NCBI RefSeq assembly: GCF_006152065.1
Contig: NZ_VDFW01000038.1
Span: 1 to 60,897 of the forward strand
From: Amycolatopsis alkalitolerans
GTDB taxonomy: Bacteria > Actinomycetota > Actinomycetes > Mycobacteriales > Pseudonocardiaceae
DNA length: 60,897 bases
Reading direction: 5' to 3'
The notes under the pieces were generated by a model, which did no database searches, had not been told where the DNA came from, and saw nothing but the letters and a program-made list of their open reading frames with translations. Shown here piece after piece: positions 8,494 to 17,327 of the stretch (positions within the stretch are counted from its first letter, which is position 1; every line of letters begins with the position of its first letter). The position numbers and the translations under genes were made by a program.

Positions 8494-10884
8494 GTGGGCC
8501 GCACGCCCCCAGCCGAGGAGCCGGAAACCGGCAAGCCGTCCGGTTCGGCCGCGCTGCCGCTCGGCCGGCATCCGCGTGATCTGGCCGCGCTGATCGCCGC
8601 GATCGTGGTCTTCGTGCTGTGCTCGCTGGTGGCGAGGGCAGCCACGGTGAATCCGGTCGAAGCGGCCATCTACCAGCAACTCGCGCGGATCCCGCCGGCT
8701 TCGCGCGCGGTCTGGCAGGTGCTCGACTGGGCCGGTGGCTGGGCGGGCGTCGTGGCGGTGGCGGCGGTGGCGTTCTATGCCAAGCGGATCAGGGTCGGCC
8801 TGTCCTGCGCCGCGGCCGGTGCGGTCGGCTGGGCGCTGGCCAGGGTCGCGGACCCGCTCACCGGCGGCCGGCACGTGTCCCCGGGCGTGCTGGGTCCCGG
8901 CGCCGGGCCCTTGCCCGCGGGCATCGACCCGTTCCCCGCGCCGCAAGCCGTGATGGCTGCCGCGGTGGTGGCGGTGGCCGCTCCCTACCTCAAGACGGGC
9001 TACCGGCGTGCCGGGTGGGCGCTGGTGGTGCTCGTCGCCGTCGCGGGCGTGCACCTCGGGCACAACCTGCCGGTCGATGTGTTCGCCGGGGTGTTCCTCG
9101 GCTGGGGCGTCGGTGCGGCGTTTCATCTGGCCTGGGGCGCGCCGGGACGCCGGACGTCGGCCATGGCGGTGTTTCAGGCGCTCGGACAGGCCGGTCTCGA
9201 GCCGGTGACCGTGACGCCGGTCCGCGCGCACTGGCGCGGACCGCTCCAGTTCGTGGTGACTACCGCGGCCTCTGCGGGCACGCTGCGGGTGGAGGCCGTG
9301 CGGCGGCTGCGCCGCCGGGCGGGCCTGTGGTACCGGCTCCGGCGGCTGCTCGCGTCGCTAGAGGTGGAGGACGAGCCGCCGCTGTCGAGTACCTATCACG
9401 AGGCCGAACACGAGGCTCTGGTGACGATGCTCGCGGAGCGCGGCGGGGTGCCGACGCCGCCGGTGCTGCTGGCCTGCCGGGCGCCCGACGGGTCCGCGCT
9501 GCTGGTGCGACGGCAGATCGAGGGCCACCGGCTGACCCGGCTGGCCCCCGCCGAGATCTCCGAATCCCTGCTCGAGGCCTTGTGGGGGCACATCGCGAGC
9601 CTCGGCGACGCCCGGATCGCCCACCACGACCTGCGAGCAAAGAACGTCTTGGTGGACGTCGAGGGCAAGCCGTGGCTGCTGAACCTCACCTTGAGCAAGG
9701 CCGGTGCGACGAAGGCCAGGACGGACCAGGACACCGCCGAAGCGCTGGTGTCGATCGCGTCCCTGGTGGGGGTCGAACGCGCGGTGCTCAGCGCGGCCAA
9801 GGCGCTGCCACCGGACCGGCTCGAGTCCGCGCTCACCTACCTGCAGCCCCTGGCGCTGCCACGGCGGATTCGCAAGCAACTGCGCAACCAGCGCGTCATG
9901 CTGGCCGACCTTCGCGAGAGCCTGGCCGACCGCATCGACCGGCCGTTGCCCATTTTCCGTTCCCCGGTCCGGCCGAGCCGGGTCCTCGGGCTGCTGCTGA
10001 TCGGTGCCGCGGTGTACACATTGCTGCCGCAGTTGGCGACCCTGCCCGGCGTGCTCGATCTGCTCGGGCAAGCGGATTGGTGGTGGCTCGCCGCCACCGT
10101 GGGCACCGGGTTGCTGGCGATCGCGCTGTCCGCGGTGTCGATTCGCGGTGCGAGCGCGGCCCCGCTACCGTTCTGGTACACCACCGCGGCGCAGTTCGCC
10201 GCCGCGTTCACCGGCCGCACGACCCCGGGCGGCGTGGGCTTCTTCGGCATCAATGTGGCGTTCATGGAGCGCCTTGGCATCCGGCGGGCGCAGGCGGTCG
10301 GCGTCGCGATGCTCAACGTCGCGGCGACCGGGGTGATCGGCGGGGTGTGGTCGGTGGCCGGGGCGTTCGGGCTCGGCAGCGCCGGGCTGGTCACCAACGT
10401 CTCGATGCCGGGCGGGTGGCCGGTGTTCGCGGCCGCCGGCGGCGTGCTGGCGGTGGGAGCCGCGGTGCTCGGCTCACCGTGGGGCCGGCGCCGCGTCGTG
10501 TGGCCGGCGTTGCGCGTGATGCGCGACCTCGCGGCGACGATGCGGCAGCCCCGGCGAGCCCTGCAGCTGTGGGGCGGGGCCGCCGCCTACCTTGCCGTCT
10601 CCGGCCTGGGGCTGGTCACCAGCCTCGCCGCGTTCCAGCCCGAGGTGCCCGTGTTCGCGGTGATCACCGCGTTCGTCATCGGGCACACCTTCGGCCACAT
10701 AGTCCCGACCCCCGGGGGTCTCGGCGCGGTCGAGTCGCTGACGGTCGGCAGCCTCGTCGCGCTCGGCATCGCGCCGGCCGGGGCGGTCGCCGCCGTGCTG
10801 GTGTCCCGGGTGCTCACCTACTGGCTACCGGTCCTGCCCGGTGTCGCGGTTTTCCGCTACCTCCAGCACCGCCGGATCGTCTGA
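8494..10884 (+). CDS. PAP2-like / kinase-like / LPG-synthase-type flippase fusion membrane protein
   Basis: A 796-aa three-part membrane protein. Residues 30-215 form a PAP2-like helical domain. Residues ~225-440 are a soluble protein-kinase-like domain with a catalytic-loop look-alike HHDLRAKN (377-384). Residues ~490-795 form a polytopic UPF0104/lysylphosphatidylglycerol-synthetase-type region (TTPGGVGFFGIN, PTPGGLGAVES), which in relatives moves lipid-linked molecules. In the PAP2 part the PSGH motif reads PAPQ (148-151), although His187, His190 and Asp195 remain. In the kinase part the DFG segment reads NLT (397-399). So both enzymatic parts look inactive and the flippase part may be the working unit. 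The start is GTG 8494. Nearest neighbours are convergent small genes. Confidence 0.8.
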   Translation: MGRTPPAEEPETGKPSGSAALPLGRHPRDLAALIAAIVVFVLCSLVARAATVNPVEAAIYQQLARIPPASRAVWQVLDWAGGWAGVVAVAAVAFYAKRIRVGLSCAAAGAVGWALARVADPLTGGRHVSPGVLGPGAGPLPAGIDPFPAPQAVMAAAVVAVAAPYLKTGYRRAGWALVVLVAVAGVHLGHNLPVDVFAGVFLGWGVGAAFHLAWGAPGRRTSAMAVFQALGQAGLEPVTVTPVRAHWRGPLQFVVTTAASAGTLRVEAVRRLRRRAGLWYRLRRLLASLEVEDEPPLSSTYHEAEHEALVTMLAERGGVPTPPVLLACRAPDGSALLVRRQIEGHRLTRLAPAEISESLLEALWGHIASLGDARIAHHDLRAKNVLVDVEGKPWLLNLTLSKAGATKARTDQDTAEALVSIASLVGVERAVLSAAKALPPDRLESALTYLQPLALPRRIRKQLRNQRVMLADLRESLADRIDRPLPIFRSPVRPSRVLGLLLIGAAVYTLLPQLATLPGVLDLLGQADWWWLAATVGTGLLAIALSAVSIRGASAAPLPFWYTTAAQFAAAFTGRTTPGGVGFFGINVAFMERLGIRRAQAVGVAMLNVAATGVIGGVWSVAGAFGLGSAGLVTNVSMPGGWPVFAAAGGVLAVGAAVLGSPWGRRRVVWPALRVMRDLAATMRQPRRALQLWGGAAAYLAVSGLGLVTSLAAFQPEVPVFAVITAFVIGHTFGHIVPTPGGLGAVESLTVGSLVALGIAPAGAVAAVLVSRVLTYWLPVLPGVAVFRYLQHRRIV

Positions 10885-10910
10885 GCGCGCGGCCGCATAC
10901 GCCCGCTCAG
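10881..10910. terminator. Short bidirectional hairpin between convergent genes
   Basis: CTGAGCG (10881-10887) is repeated inverted as CGCTCAG (10904-10910), a 7-bp stem around a 16-base loop. It spans both stop codons of the convergent genes ending at 10884 and 10907. A plausible but modest shared terminator. Confidence 0.4.
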
Positions 10911-11242
10911 CGCCGTTCTTCCTGGATCGTGGTGTAGCGGCCGGGCATCACCATGCAGTACAGGCCGCCGGTCTCGTTGGTCAGGCAGTAGACCGGCCGG
11001 GTCGAGTCGGACTCGCCCGCCTCGCGCTGCTCGCCGACCCTCTGGATCGTGATGTGCCGCGGGTCCTTGGGTGGCTCCGGCACCCTGTCCTTGTCCCATG
11101 GGTGCCACGCCAGCAGGCCTCCACCGATACCCGCGAAGAGGATCGCGGTCACCAACAGGCCATAGCCGGTCCGGGGTTTCGTGGTCACGGCCTGCGGCTG
11201 GGGCGGTGACGGCTGCGGTAGCGGGGTATCGGGATGCGACAT
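10907..11242 (-). CDS. Small single-pass membrane protein of unknown function
   Basis: A 111-aa protein with a Pro/Gln-rich cytoplasmic N-terminus (HPDTPLPQPSPPQPQ), one transmembrane segment (GYGLLVTAILFAGIGGGLLA, residues ~27-46) and an outside domain of about 65 residues. That domain holds two cysteines (VYCLTNETGGLYCMV) which could form a disulfide. I do not recognise the family. It is convergent with the flippase fusion gene and about 85 bp downstream of the next small gene on its strand. Confidence 0.65.
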   Translation of the reverse strand: MSHPDTPLPQPSPPQPQAVTTKPRTGYGLLVTAILFAGIGGGLLAWHPWDKDRVPEPPKDPRHITIQRVGEQREAGESDSTRPVYCLTNETGGLYCMVMPGRYTTIQEERR

Positions 11243-11327
11243 GCCGGACAGTCAACATCATCGCGTGGGCGACCGCCCCGGGAGTTCGCTGGAACGCGCC
11301 GTCTCGTCCGTGCGAATCCACTGTGGA

Positions 11328-11585
11328 TCACCTCGGCCGCGGCACCCGCCCCTCGGCGCGTGCCGGATCGGCGGCCTCCCACGATTCGGCCTGCTGCTCG
11401 AACGCCTCCGCGGCCGAACGCACCGCCGCCCGCAGCCACCACGGCAGCTCACCGGCCGTGTCCAGCTGCCGCCAGGCGCCGGCGACCGCTCTCGACGTCT
11501 CGACCACGTTCGGGCCCGCCGCCGCGCAGTAGCGGCGGTACGCGTCCTCCCACACTTCGATAAGCTGCGTTACGGCAGCGTCCAC
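11328..11585 (-). CDS. Small conserved-type helical protein, unknown function
   Basis: An 85-aa acidic, Trp/Ala-rich protein (VWEDAYRRYCAAAGPNV, then PWWLRAAVRSAAEAF and QQAESWEAADPARAEG) predicted to be all-helical, without signal or membrane segment. Coding bias in this frame is typical of the neighbourhood. It lies 15 bp downstream of the LuxR regulator's stop on the same strand and may be co-transcribed with it. No function can be assigned. Confidence 0.55.
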   Translation of the reverse strand: MDAAVTQLIEVWEDAYRRYCAAAGPNVVETSRAVAGAWRQLDTAGELPWWLRAAVRSAAEAFEQQAESWEAADPARAEGRVPRPR

Positions 11586-11600
11586 ATCGTCCTCCAGTCG

Positions 11601-14249
11601 TCACAACAAACCGCGCCGGCGCGCGACGACGATGGCCTCCCGCCGTGACGTCGCCCCCAGCTTCCGGTACACGTTCCGCAGATGCGTCTTCACGGTGTTG
11701 GCGGACACGTACAGCGTGGCCGCGATCTCTTCGACCGTTGCCAGCGAAGGAAGTTCACGCAGCAGCTGCGCTTCGCGCGCGGTCAGTTCCGGTTCCGCCG
11801 GACGGCCGGCGGGCAGTGCCGCGACGACGCCGGCCACGAACGGGTCCAGCCGGCCGAACCGCCCCTGCCGCACGACCAGGAGTTCCCGCAGCTCCGCCCC
11901 CACGTCACAGAAGGGGCGGATCATCCGGCGTGGGCCCGCCGTCGCGACGGCGGCACGCAGCGCGGTCTCGGCACGCTGCTCGTCACCCGCGCGGTACGCC
12001 AGCAGGGTCGCGAGCAGATGGGCTTCGATCCGGGTCGTCACGGCCAGGCAGCCCAGCTCCCCTTCGGTGATCTTCTGCAGATGCGACCGGACCGCGGTCA
12101 TCCGGCCCTGATGCCACAGCCTCCGTACGCGCAGCAGTTCGACCTCACCGGATTCGCCGAGCCACATCGCGGCGCGGCGTTCCGCCTCCGCCGCCCACCC
12201 CGGGCGCCCGACCCGAAGCGCCATCCGCTGTTCGATCGAGACCGCGTGCGCGGCCAGCGCCAGCTGCACCGGCTCGTCCGGGGCCACCTCCGTCCACAGC
12301 CGGCGCAGCCGCACGCAGGCCGCATACGGATCGTCGCCGTGGTCGAAGTCGACGATCGCGGCGACCGCCTGCGCGCCGAGCCGGACCGTCCGGTCGTTGC
12401 CCGGCCCGAGCAACTCCAGCGCGCGGGCCGAGTAACTCCGCGCCTTGTCCACTTCGGCCGCCTGGTACGCCGCCCAGCCACCGAGCGTGTAGGCGTAACA
12501 GCACGGCACCCGCAGCGTTTCGTTGTGCTGCCGGGCAAAGCCCAGCGCCTGCTCGGTCAGCCGTGCCGTGCGGACCAGGTCCCCGCCGGCGGCGGCCACC
12601 CCGGCCAGGTGACTCAGGCAGTGCAGCACGGCCAGGTCGTAACCGTGCCGTTCACCCAGCCGCCTCGCCAGCCCCAGATCGCGTTCGGCGGCCTCGTACC
12701 GGGCGAGCCACAGTGCCGCGGTGCCGCGGTTGACGAGTCCCAGCACGGTCAGATCCACCGTGTGCATCCGGCCGAGCCGCTCGTCGAGTTCGGTCATCTC
12801 CGGCAACAGCCGGCCGGTCAGCCGCGCCCAGTGCGTGCGCACGATCACCCGCAGATCGCGCAGGCTGGTGTCGTGCTCGTCGTCGCCCGCGCCGGCCATC
12901 CCGGCCAGCCGCAGCTCCGCGGAAGCCCGGTCGCCCGAAGCCATTTCGCCGAGCGCGAGCACCAGGGCGATCCCGGGCCGGGCCACCGCCGTCTCGGGCA
13001 GCTTCGCGGCCAGCTCCAGTAACAGCGCGGTTTCGCCGCGGAGCACAAGGGACGGTCCGTGCGCGCGGACGACCTCCGCGAGCAGCTCCAGGTCACCGCC
13101 GTGCACCGAGTGCTTCGCCGCGGCGACGATGTCGCCCCTCGTGAGCGACCATCGCGCGGCGGCCGCGTGCAGCGAAGCCAGTACGGCCGGTTGCCGGCGG
13201 CGGAGCGCGGCGTGCAGATAGGACCGGATGAACGGGTGCACGCGATAGGTGGTCCCGTTTCCGGTGGGAAAAACGATGTCACCGGCACGTTCGAAACTTT
13301 CGAGCGACGCCCCCACATCCGGGCATCCGGTCAGGTTCGCCGCCGCGTCCGCGGTGAACTCGTCCCACACGCACATACCGGCGAGAATGGCGCGCTCCCG
13401 TTCGGAAAGCTCCGCCAGCACCTCTCCCTCGAGATAGTCGCGAACGGCCGGATCGGCCATCACGACCCGGTCGAGGGGGCCGGTGTCCGCACCGGCGCGG
13501 ATCAGTGCCAACGCGACCAGCCGTACCGCGCACGGCCAGCCCGCGGTCAGCGCCGCGACGTTCTCGACACCGTCCTCGTCGAGCCGGACCCCGGCGTCCG
13601 TCAGCGCCCGCTCCACCTCGCCCGGCCGCAGCGCGAGATCGGCGGTCCGGATCTCCGACAGCTGCCCGGCGACGCGCATCCGGTGCAGGCCCAGCGCCAG
13701 TTCGCGCCGGCCCGAGACGACCAGCCGGAGCGAGGACGGCAGCCACTGGACCACCTGCTCCAGCACGCCGACCGCCTCCGGCGCGTGCAGCCGGTGCGCG
13801 TCGTCGACCATGAGCAACACCGGGCTGTCCTGGTCGTGGAGAACTTCCGCGAGCGCCGAGACCAGTGTCCATTCGGCCCCTCGTTGCCGCGGCGGCTCGG
13901 ACGGCACCGGCCGGTACCCGGCCGCGGCGCGGACGGCCGCGAGGATCGTCCGGCGCAACGTCGCCGGGTCGTTGTCCGACTCGTCGATCCGCACCCAGCC
14001 GACGCGGGAGCCCAGCTTGTCCGTCCACCCTGACAGCAGGGTGGTCTTGCCGTAGCCCGCCGGCGCGCACACCGAAGTCACCACGGGCGCCGGTTTGCTC
14101 GTATCCGGCATCTTGTTTCCGAGGCGGGCCCGGCAGAGGGCTCCGCACGGGATACCGGGCGCCGCGATTTTGGGTTCCGGAACGGTTTGCCTGATAAGGA
14201 ATCCCTCCTCAGCCTGCACGATGAACCAGGCTAAGAGAATTTCCCGCAT
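11601..14249 (-). CDS. MalT-type LuxR-family ATP-dependent transcriptional regulator
   Basis: An 882-aa STAND-type regulator. The N-terminus (IRQTVPEPKIAAPG) matches the segment that precedes the P-loop in MalT-like proteins. Walker A is APAGYGKTT (62-70) and a Walker B-like LLMVDDAHRL follows near residue 145. A long helical TPR-like sensor fills the middle. The C-terminal LuxR HTH begins at about residue 818 (ELTAREAQLLREL ... VSANTVKTHLRNVYRKLGA). The start is uncertain: ATG 14249 (whose codon 6 is TTA), GTG 14219, or ATG 14111; the last would cut into the family's N-terminus. It is divergent from the operon that begins at 14520, so it is a candidate activator of it. Confidence 0.85.
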   Translation of the reverse strand: MREILLAWFIVQAEEGFLIRQTVPEPKIAAPGIPCGALCRARLGNKMPDTSKPAPVVTSVCAPAGYGKTTLLSGWTDKLGSRVGWVRIDESDNDPATLRRTILAAVRAAAGYRPVPSEPPRQRGAEWTLVSALAEVLHDQDSPVLLMVDDAHRLHAPEAVGVLEQVVQWLPSSLRLVVSGRRELALGLHRMRVAGQLSEIRTADLALRPGEVERALTDAGVRLDEDGVENVAALTAGWPCAVRLVALALIRAGADTGPLDRVVMADPAVRDYLEGEVLAELSERERAILAGMCVWDEFTADAAANLTGCPDVGASLESFERAGDIVFPTGNGTTYRVHPFIRSYLHAALRRRQPAVLASLHAAAARWSLTRGDIVAAAKHSVHGGDLELLAEVVRAHGPSLVLRGETALLLELAAKLPETAVARPGIALVLALGEMASGDRASAELRLAGMAGAGDDEHDTSLRDLRVIVRTHWARLTGRLLPEMTELDERLGRMHTVDLTVLGLVNRGTAALWLARYEAAERDLGLARRLGERHGYDLAVLHCLSHLAGVAAAGGDLVRTARLTEQALGFARQHNETLRVPCCYAYTLGGWAAYQAAEVDKARSYSARALELLGPGNDRTVRLGAQAVAAIVDFDHGDDPYAACVRLRRLWTEVAPDEPVQLALAAHAVSIEQRMALRVGRPGWAAEAERRAAMWLGESGEVELLRVRRLWHQGRMTAVRSHLQKITEGELGCLAVTTRIEAHLLATLLAYRAGDEQRAETALRAAVATAGPRRMIRPFCDVGAELRELLVVRQGRFGRLDPFVAGVVAALPAGRPAEPELTAREAQLLRELPSLATVEEIAATLYVSANTVKTHLRNVYRKLGATSRREAIVVARRRGLL

Positions 14250-14419
14250 TCACGCGACGCGTATCTACCCAATTCGGAGTTTCCCCTCTAACGGATTAGG
14301 GGTTCGCCGGTTCTCACCCGCTTGGCCGAGTCGCTCCCACCCCTTGTGACCGCCCTCGGCGTCGCGGGCTTCCCTCACTCGAGTAGCGCCTCGGCGAAAT
14401 GGCCGCCGTTCCAAGTGGT

Positions 14420-14438
14420 TTCACCCGCTCCGGGTGAA
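14420..14438. promoter_or_regulatory. Palindromic operator candidate TTCACCCG-CTC-CGGGTGAA
   Basis: A perfect 8-bp inverted repeat with a 3-base spacer, in the gap between the LuxR gene and the acetyltransferase operon. Related TTCACCCG or TCACCCG sequences recur upstream of the GAF-ANTAR gene (about 18538-18558) and upstream of the PAS/histidine-kinase gene (22426-22433). That makes it a candidate shared operator for this gene group. Confidence 0.4.
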
Positions 14439-14519
14439 GCAGGCGCGCGAGGGTTCGACGATCATCCACGAATCTGGGCGGCCTTTCGCGCGCTCAACCG
14501 CCCGGAGGAAGAGAACCGA

Positions 14520-15137
14520 ATGACCGGAACTCCCACCCGGCTCGCCCCCCTGCACATCGTCGGAGCAGGTGGCCTGGGCAGGGAAACGCTTGACGCGGCC
14601 TTCGCGTGCGGATACCGCCCCGGCGATCTGGTTCTCGTCGACGATCACCTGTCCGCGACCGAACTGCACGGGGTGCCGGTACGCCGGCCCGAAGACGCCG
14701 ACGGCGGATGGTACGTGGTGGCGGTCGCGGATCCGGCGGTGCGCAGGTCCCTGGCCGAACGGATGCTCGCCCGCGGCCTCATCGCGTCGGCCGTGATCCA
14801 CCCGCGCGCGACGCTCGCCCATGACGTCACGCTGGCCAACGGCTGCATCGTGCTGGCGAACACCTATGTCTCGGCCGGCGCCCGCCTGTCCGCGCACGCC
14901 CAGGTGCACTACAACGCGACGGTCGGGCACGACAGCGTGCTCCACGACTACGTCACCGTCCTGCCGGGAGCCACCGTGGCCGGCCGCGTGGTGCTGCGCG
15001 GCGGCGTGACCGTCGGCAGCAACGCCTGCGTGCTGCCGGGCCTGGTGATCGGTCCCGGCACCCCCGTCGGCGCGGGCGCGGTGGTCACCAGCAGCCAGCC
15101 CGCCCGGAACCGGCCACCGGCGCACGGTACGGTATGA
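14520..15137 (+). CDS. NeuD/PglD-type sugar O/N-acetyltransferase
   Basis: A 205-aa acyltransferase. The N-terminal PglD-type Rossmann-like domain starts with LHIVGAGGLGRETLDAA, the usual nucleotide-sugar-binding fold. The C-terminal half is a left-handed beta-helix of hexapeptide repeats (HPRATLAHDVTLANGCIV onward) that binds acetyl-CoA. The catalytic-base histidine is retained in TVGHDSVLHDY. Family members acetylate aminosugars made by DegT-type aminotransferases. A DegT gene lies three genes downstream, but it lacks its lysine. The ATG at 14520 is set by CGGAGGAAGAG. First gene of an operon that continues to about 20580. Confidence 0.85.
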   Translation: MTGTPTRLAPLHIVGAGGLGRETLDAAFACGYRPGDLVLVDDHLSATELHGVPVRRPEDADGGWYVVAVADPAVRRSLAERMLARGLIASAVIHPRATLAHDVTLANGCIVLANTYVSAGARLSAHAQVHYNATVGHDSVLHDYVTVLPGATVAGRVVLRGGVTVGSNACVLPGLVIGPGTPVGAGAVVTSSQPARNRPPAHGTV

Positions 15138-15301
15138 CTCCCGGGCGGCCCTGGACCCTGGTTCGCCGGCCATCACTGGTTGAAAGCGCCCCGGGCGGCC
15201 GATCTCGCGGTACGCCACCGTGTGTTCCCATTCGACGAATTCCCAGCCTTCCGGCCTGGCCCCAGCCGTACCAGTTTCCCCTGACCGGCCGGAGGTAACC
15301 G

Positions 15302-16687
15302 ATGATCTTGTCCGACTATGCGCGCGTGGCCCGGAAACGATGGCACCTGATCCTGCTCGGATTCGTCTGCGGGCTGTGCGCGACCGCCGCTTTCCTGTGG
15401 CGCACCCCGCCCGAATACGCCGCCCGGATCACGATCTACGTGCCGGCCTCGGCCGGCCCCGCCGAGTCCTTTCAGCACCTCGCCACCAGTGACCGGATAG
15501 GACAGGACGTCGCCACGCGGCTCGGGCTCGCCGTCCCCGGCGAAGAGATCGCCGGGAAGCTCACCGCGACGGCGGGCACCGCGCTGCTCACCGTCACGGC
15601 GACCGACCGCTCTCCCGCGGCGGCCAGGAGCATCGCGAACGCCACCGGTACCGCGTTCACCGGACTGCTCACGGACCTGGAGCGACCCGCACCGGGCACG
15701 GCAGCGGTGGCCACCGTGGTGGCACCGGCCACTCTGCCCACTTCCCCGGTGAGCCCGCGCCTCGCCCTCGACTTCGCGCTCGGCGCGCTGGCCGGCCTCG
15801 CCGCCGGGTACGGCGTCGCTCTGATACGCGAAACGCTGGACCGCACAGTGAAGTCGGCGGGCGAACTGGTAGCCCTCACCGGAGCGCCGAACCTCGGCGT
15901 CGCCGTCCACGACCCCCAGCTCCCACGGCAGCCGCTGACGATCCGGGAACGTCCCCACTCGCCCAGCGCGAACGCCTTCCGCAAGCTGCGGGCCAGCCTC
16001 CAGTTCGTCGACGTCGACTCGGCACGCAAGACACTCGTCGTCACCAGCACCGGGCCCGATACCGGCAAGACGACACTGCTGTGCAATCTGGCCGTCGTAC
16101 TGGCCGCGGCCGGGCACCGGGTGGTGCTCGTGGAGGCCGATCTGTGCGGTCCCCGGGCGGCCGCCTACCTCGGGCTCGAAGGCGGGGTCGGGGTCACCAC
16201 CGTGCTCACCGGCCGGGTCCGGCTCGAGTGGGCGCTGCAGCCCTGGGGCGGCTCGGTGTTCGATGTGCTCACCGCGGGCGCGGTCCCGCCCAACCCCGGC
16301 GAGTTGCTCGCCTCCGCGCGGATGCATTCCCTGCTGGACGAGCTGCGCGCCCGCTACGACATGGTGCTGATCGACGCGCCGCCGCTGCGGCCGGGCAGCG
16401 GCGCGACGGCGCTCGGCGCCGCCGGTGACGGCGTGCTGCTGACCGTCAGGTACGGCAACACCACGAGGCGGCAGGTGGCGGCCGCGGTGCGCGCGCTGGC
16501 CACGGTGAACGTGCGGCTGCGGGGCACGATCCTCACCATGGCCCCGGAATCCGCCGCCGGCGCCGTCGAGGATCCCCATGCCACCACCCCGCTCGCCGCG
16601 GTTCCGCGCCGGCCGGTCAAGACCGTCAACGGCCACCGGCGGCGACGGCCCGCCGGCGCGGTGTCCCGCAACGGTTCCCCGCGCTGA
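15302..16687 (+). CDS. Wzz/BY-kinase-like polysaccharide co-polymerase protein
   Basis: A 461-aa membrane protein with a Wzz-type chain-length domain (first helix HLILLGFVCGLCATAAFLW, second helix ~155-175) joined to a cytoplasmic CpsD/CapB-type P-loop domain. Walker A is STGPDTGKTT (249-258) and Walker B is DMVLIDAPP (Asp358). The Walker A' motif reads VVLVEADLCGP where bacterial tyrosine kinases have (I/L/V)D-x-D-x-R: Asp is Glu278 and Arg is replaced. The C-terminus has no tyrosine cluster. It may bind ATP without normal autophosphorylation. In family systems it controls capsule or exopolysaccharide length together with a phosphatase like the one that follows. GGCCGGAGGTAACCG precedes the ATG. 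Confidence 0.85.
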   Translation: MILSDYARVARKRWHLILLGFVCGLCATAAFLWRTPPEYAARITIYVPASAGPAESFQHLATSDRIGQDVATRLGLAVPGEEIAGKLTATAGTALLTVTATDRSPAAARSIANATGTAFTGLLTDLERPAPGTAAVATVVAPATLPTSPVSPRLALDFALGALAGLAAGYGVALIRETLDRTVKSAGELVALTGAPNLGVAVHDPQLPRQPLTIRERPHSPSANAFRKLRASLQFVDVDSARKTLVVTSTGPDTGKTTLLCNLAVVLAAAGHRVVLVEADLCGPRAAAYLGLEGGVGVTTVLTGRVRLEWALQPWGGSVFDVLTAGAVPPNPGELLASARMHSLLDELRARYDMVLIDAPPLRPGSGATALGAAGDGVLLTVRYGNTTRRQVAAAVRALATVNVRLRGTILTMAPESAAGAVEDPHATTPLAAVPRRPVKTVNGHRRRRPAGAVSRNGSPR

Positions 16688-16700
16688 GCCCCGGATTCTC

Positions 16701-17327
16701 ATGCCAGGGGGAAAGCTCACGGATCCGTTCCGCATCCTGTTCGTCAGCACGGCGAACGTCTGCCGGTCGCCGGTCGCGGAACTGGTCTGCCGGCAGTTGC
16801 TCCGCACGGCGCTGGGGGCCTCGGTCGCCCGGTTCGGGCTCTCCAGCGCGGGGACGCATGCGGCGCCGGGCGTGCCGATGGACGGCCGGGCGGTCCGGCT
16901 GCTGGTGTCGAGGGGGCTCGGCACGGAGGCGCGCGCGTTCGGTGCCACCCAGCTGACGGCGCACCGCCTGCGCGCGGCGGATCTGGTGCTGACCGCGGGC
17001 TGGCGGCACCGGTCCGCCGTCCTCGCGCTCGAACCGGCCGCACGCGACCGGAGCTTCTGCCTGCTGGAGCTCATCCGGTTGCTGTCCCGTATCGACGCTC
17101 CCGGCCTGCCCCGCGATCCGCTGGCGCGGGCACGGGTGGCCGTCGAGTCGGGCAGGCAGCTGCGTGACGAGATCGGCCACCAGCCAAGGCACGCCGACGA
17201 AGTCCCCGACCCGGCGGCGCTTTCCGATTACGGCTACGCGGTTTCGGTGTCCCTCGTGGAATCCGCCGTGCACCGCTTCGTCCGGTTTCTCCAGCCGGTC
17301 ACCTGCTCACCGGAGGTTCCCGCATGA
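16701..17327 (+). CDS. Low-molecular-weight phosphotyrosine phosphatase-like protein with Ser in place of the nucleophilic Cys
   Basis: A 208-aa protein of the arsenate reductase/LMW-PTP fold. The P-loop CxGNxCRS reads VSTANVCRSP: the nucleophile position is Ser16 (codon AGC, 16746-16748), while Cys21, Arg22 and Ser23 remain. The general-acid Asp of the late DP motif is kept (EVPDPAALSDYGY). A Cys-to-Ser change in this family normally abolishes turnover but keeps phosphotyrosine binding, so this is a probable pseudophosphatase or phosphate-binding adaptor. Its expected partner, the BY-kinase-like protein, ends 13 bp upstream. The start ATG 16701 gives a normal N-terminus. The stop overlaps the next start (ATGA). 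Confidence 0.85.
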   Translation: MPGGKLTDPFRILFVSTANVCRSPVAELVCRQLLRTALGASVARFGLSSAGTHAAPGVPMDGRAVRLLVSRGLGTEARAFGATQLTAHRLRAADLVLTAGWRHRSAVLALEPAARDRSFCLLELIRLLSRIDAPGLPRDPLARARVAVESGRQLRDEIGHQPRHADEVPDPAALSDYGYAVSVSLVESAVHRFVRFLQPVTCSPEVPA

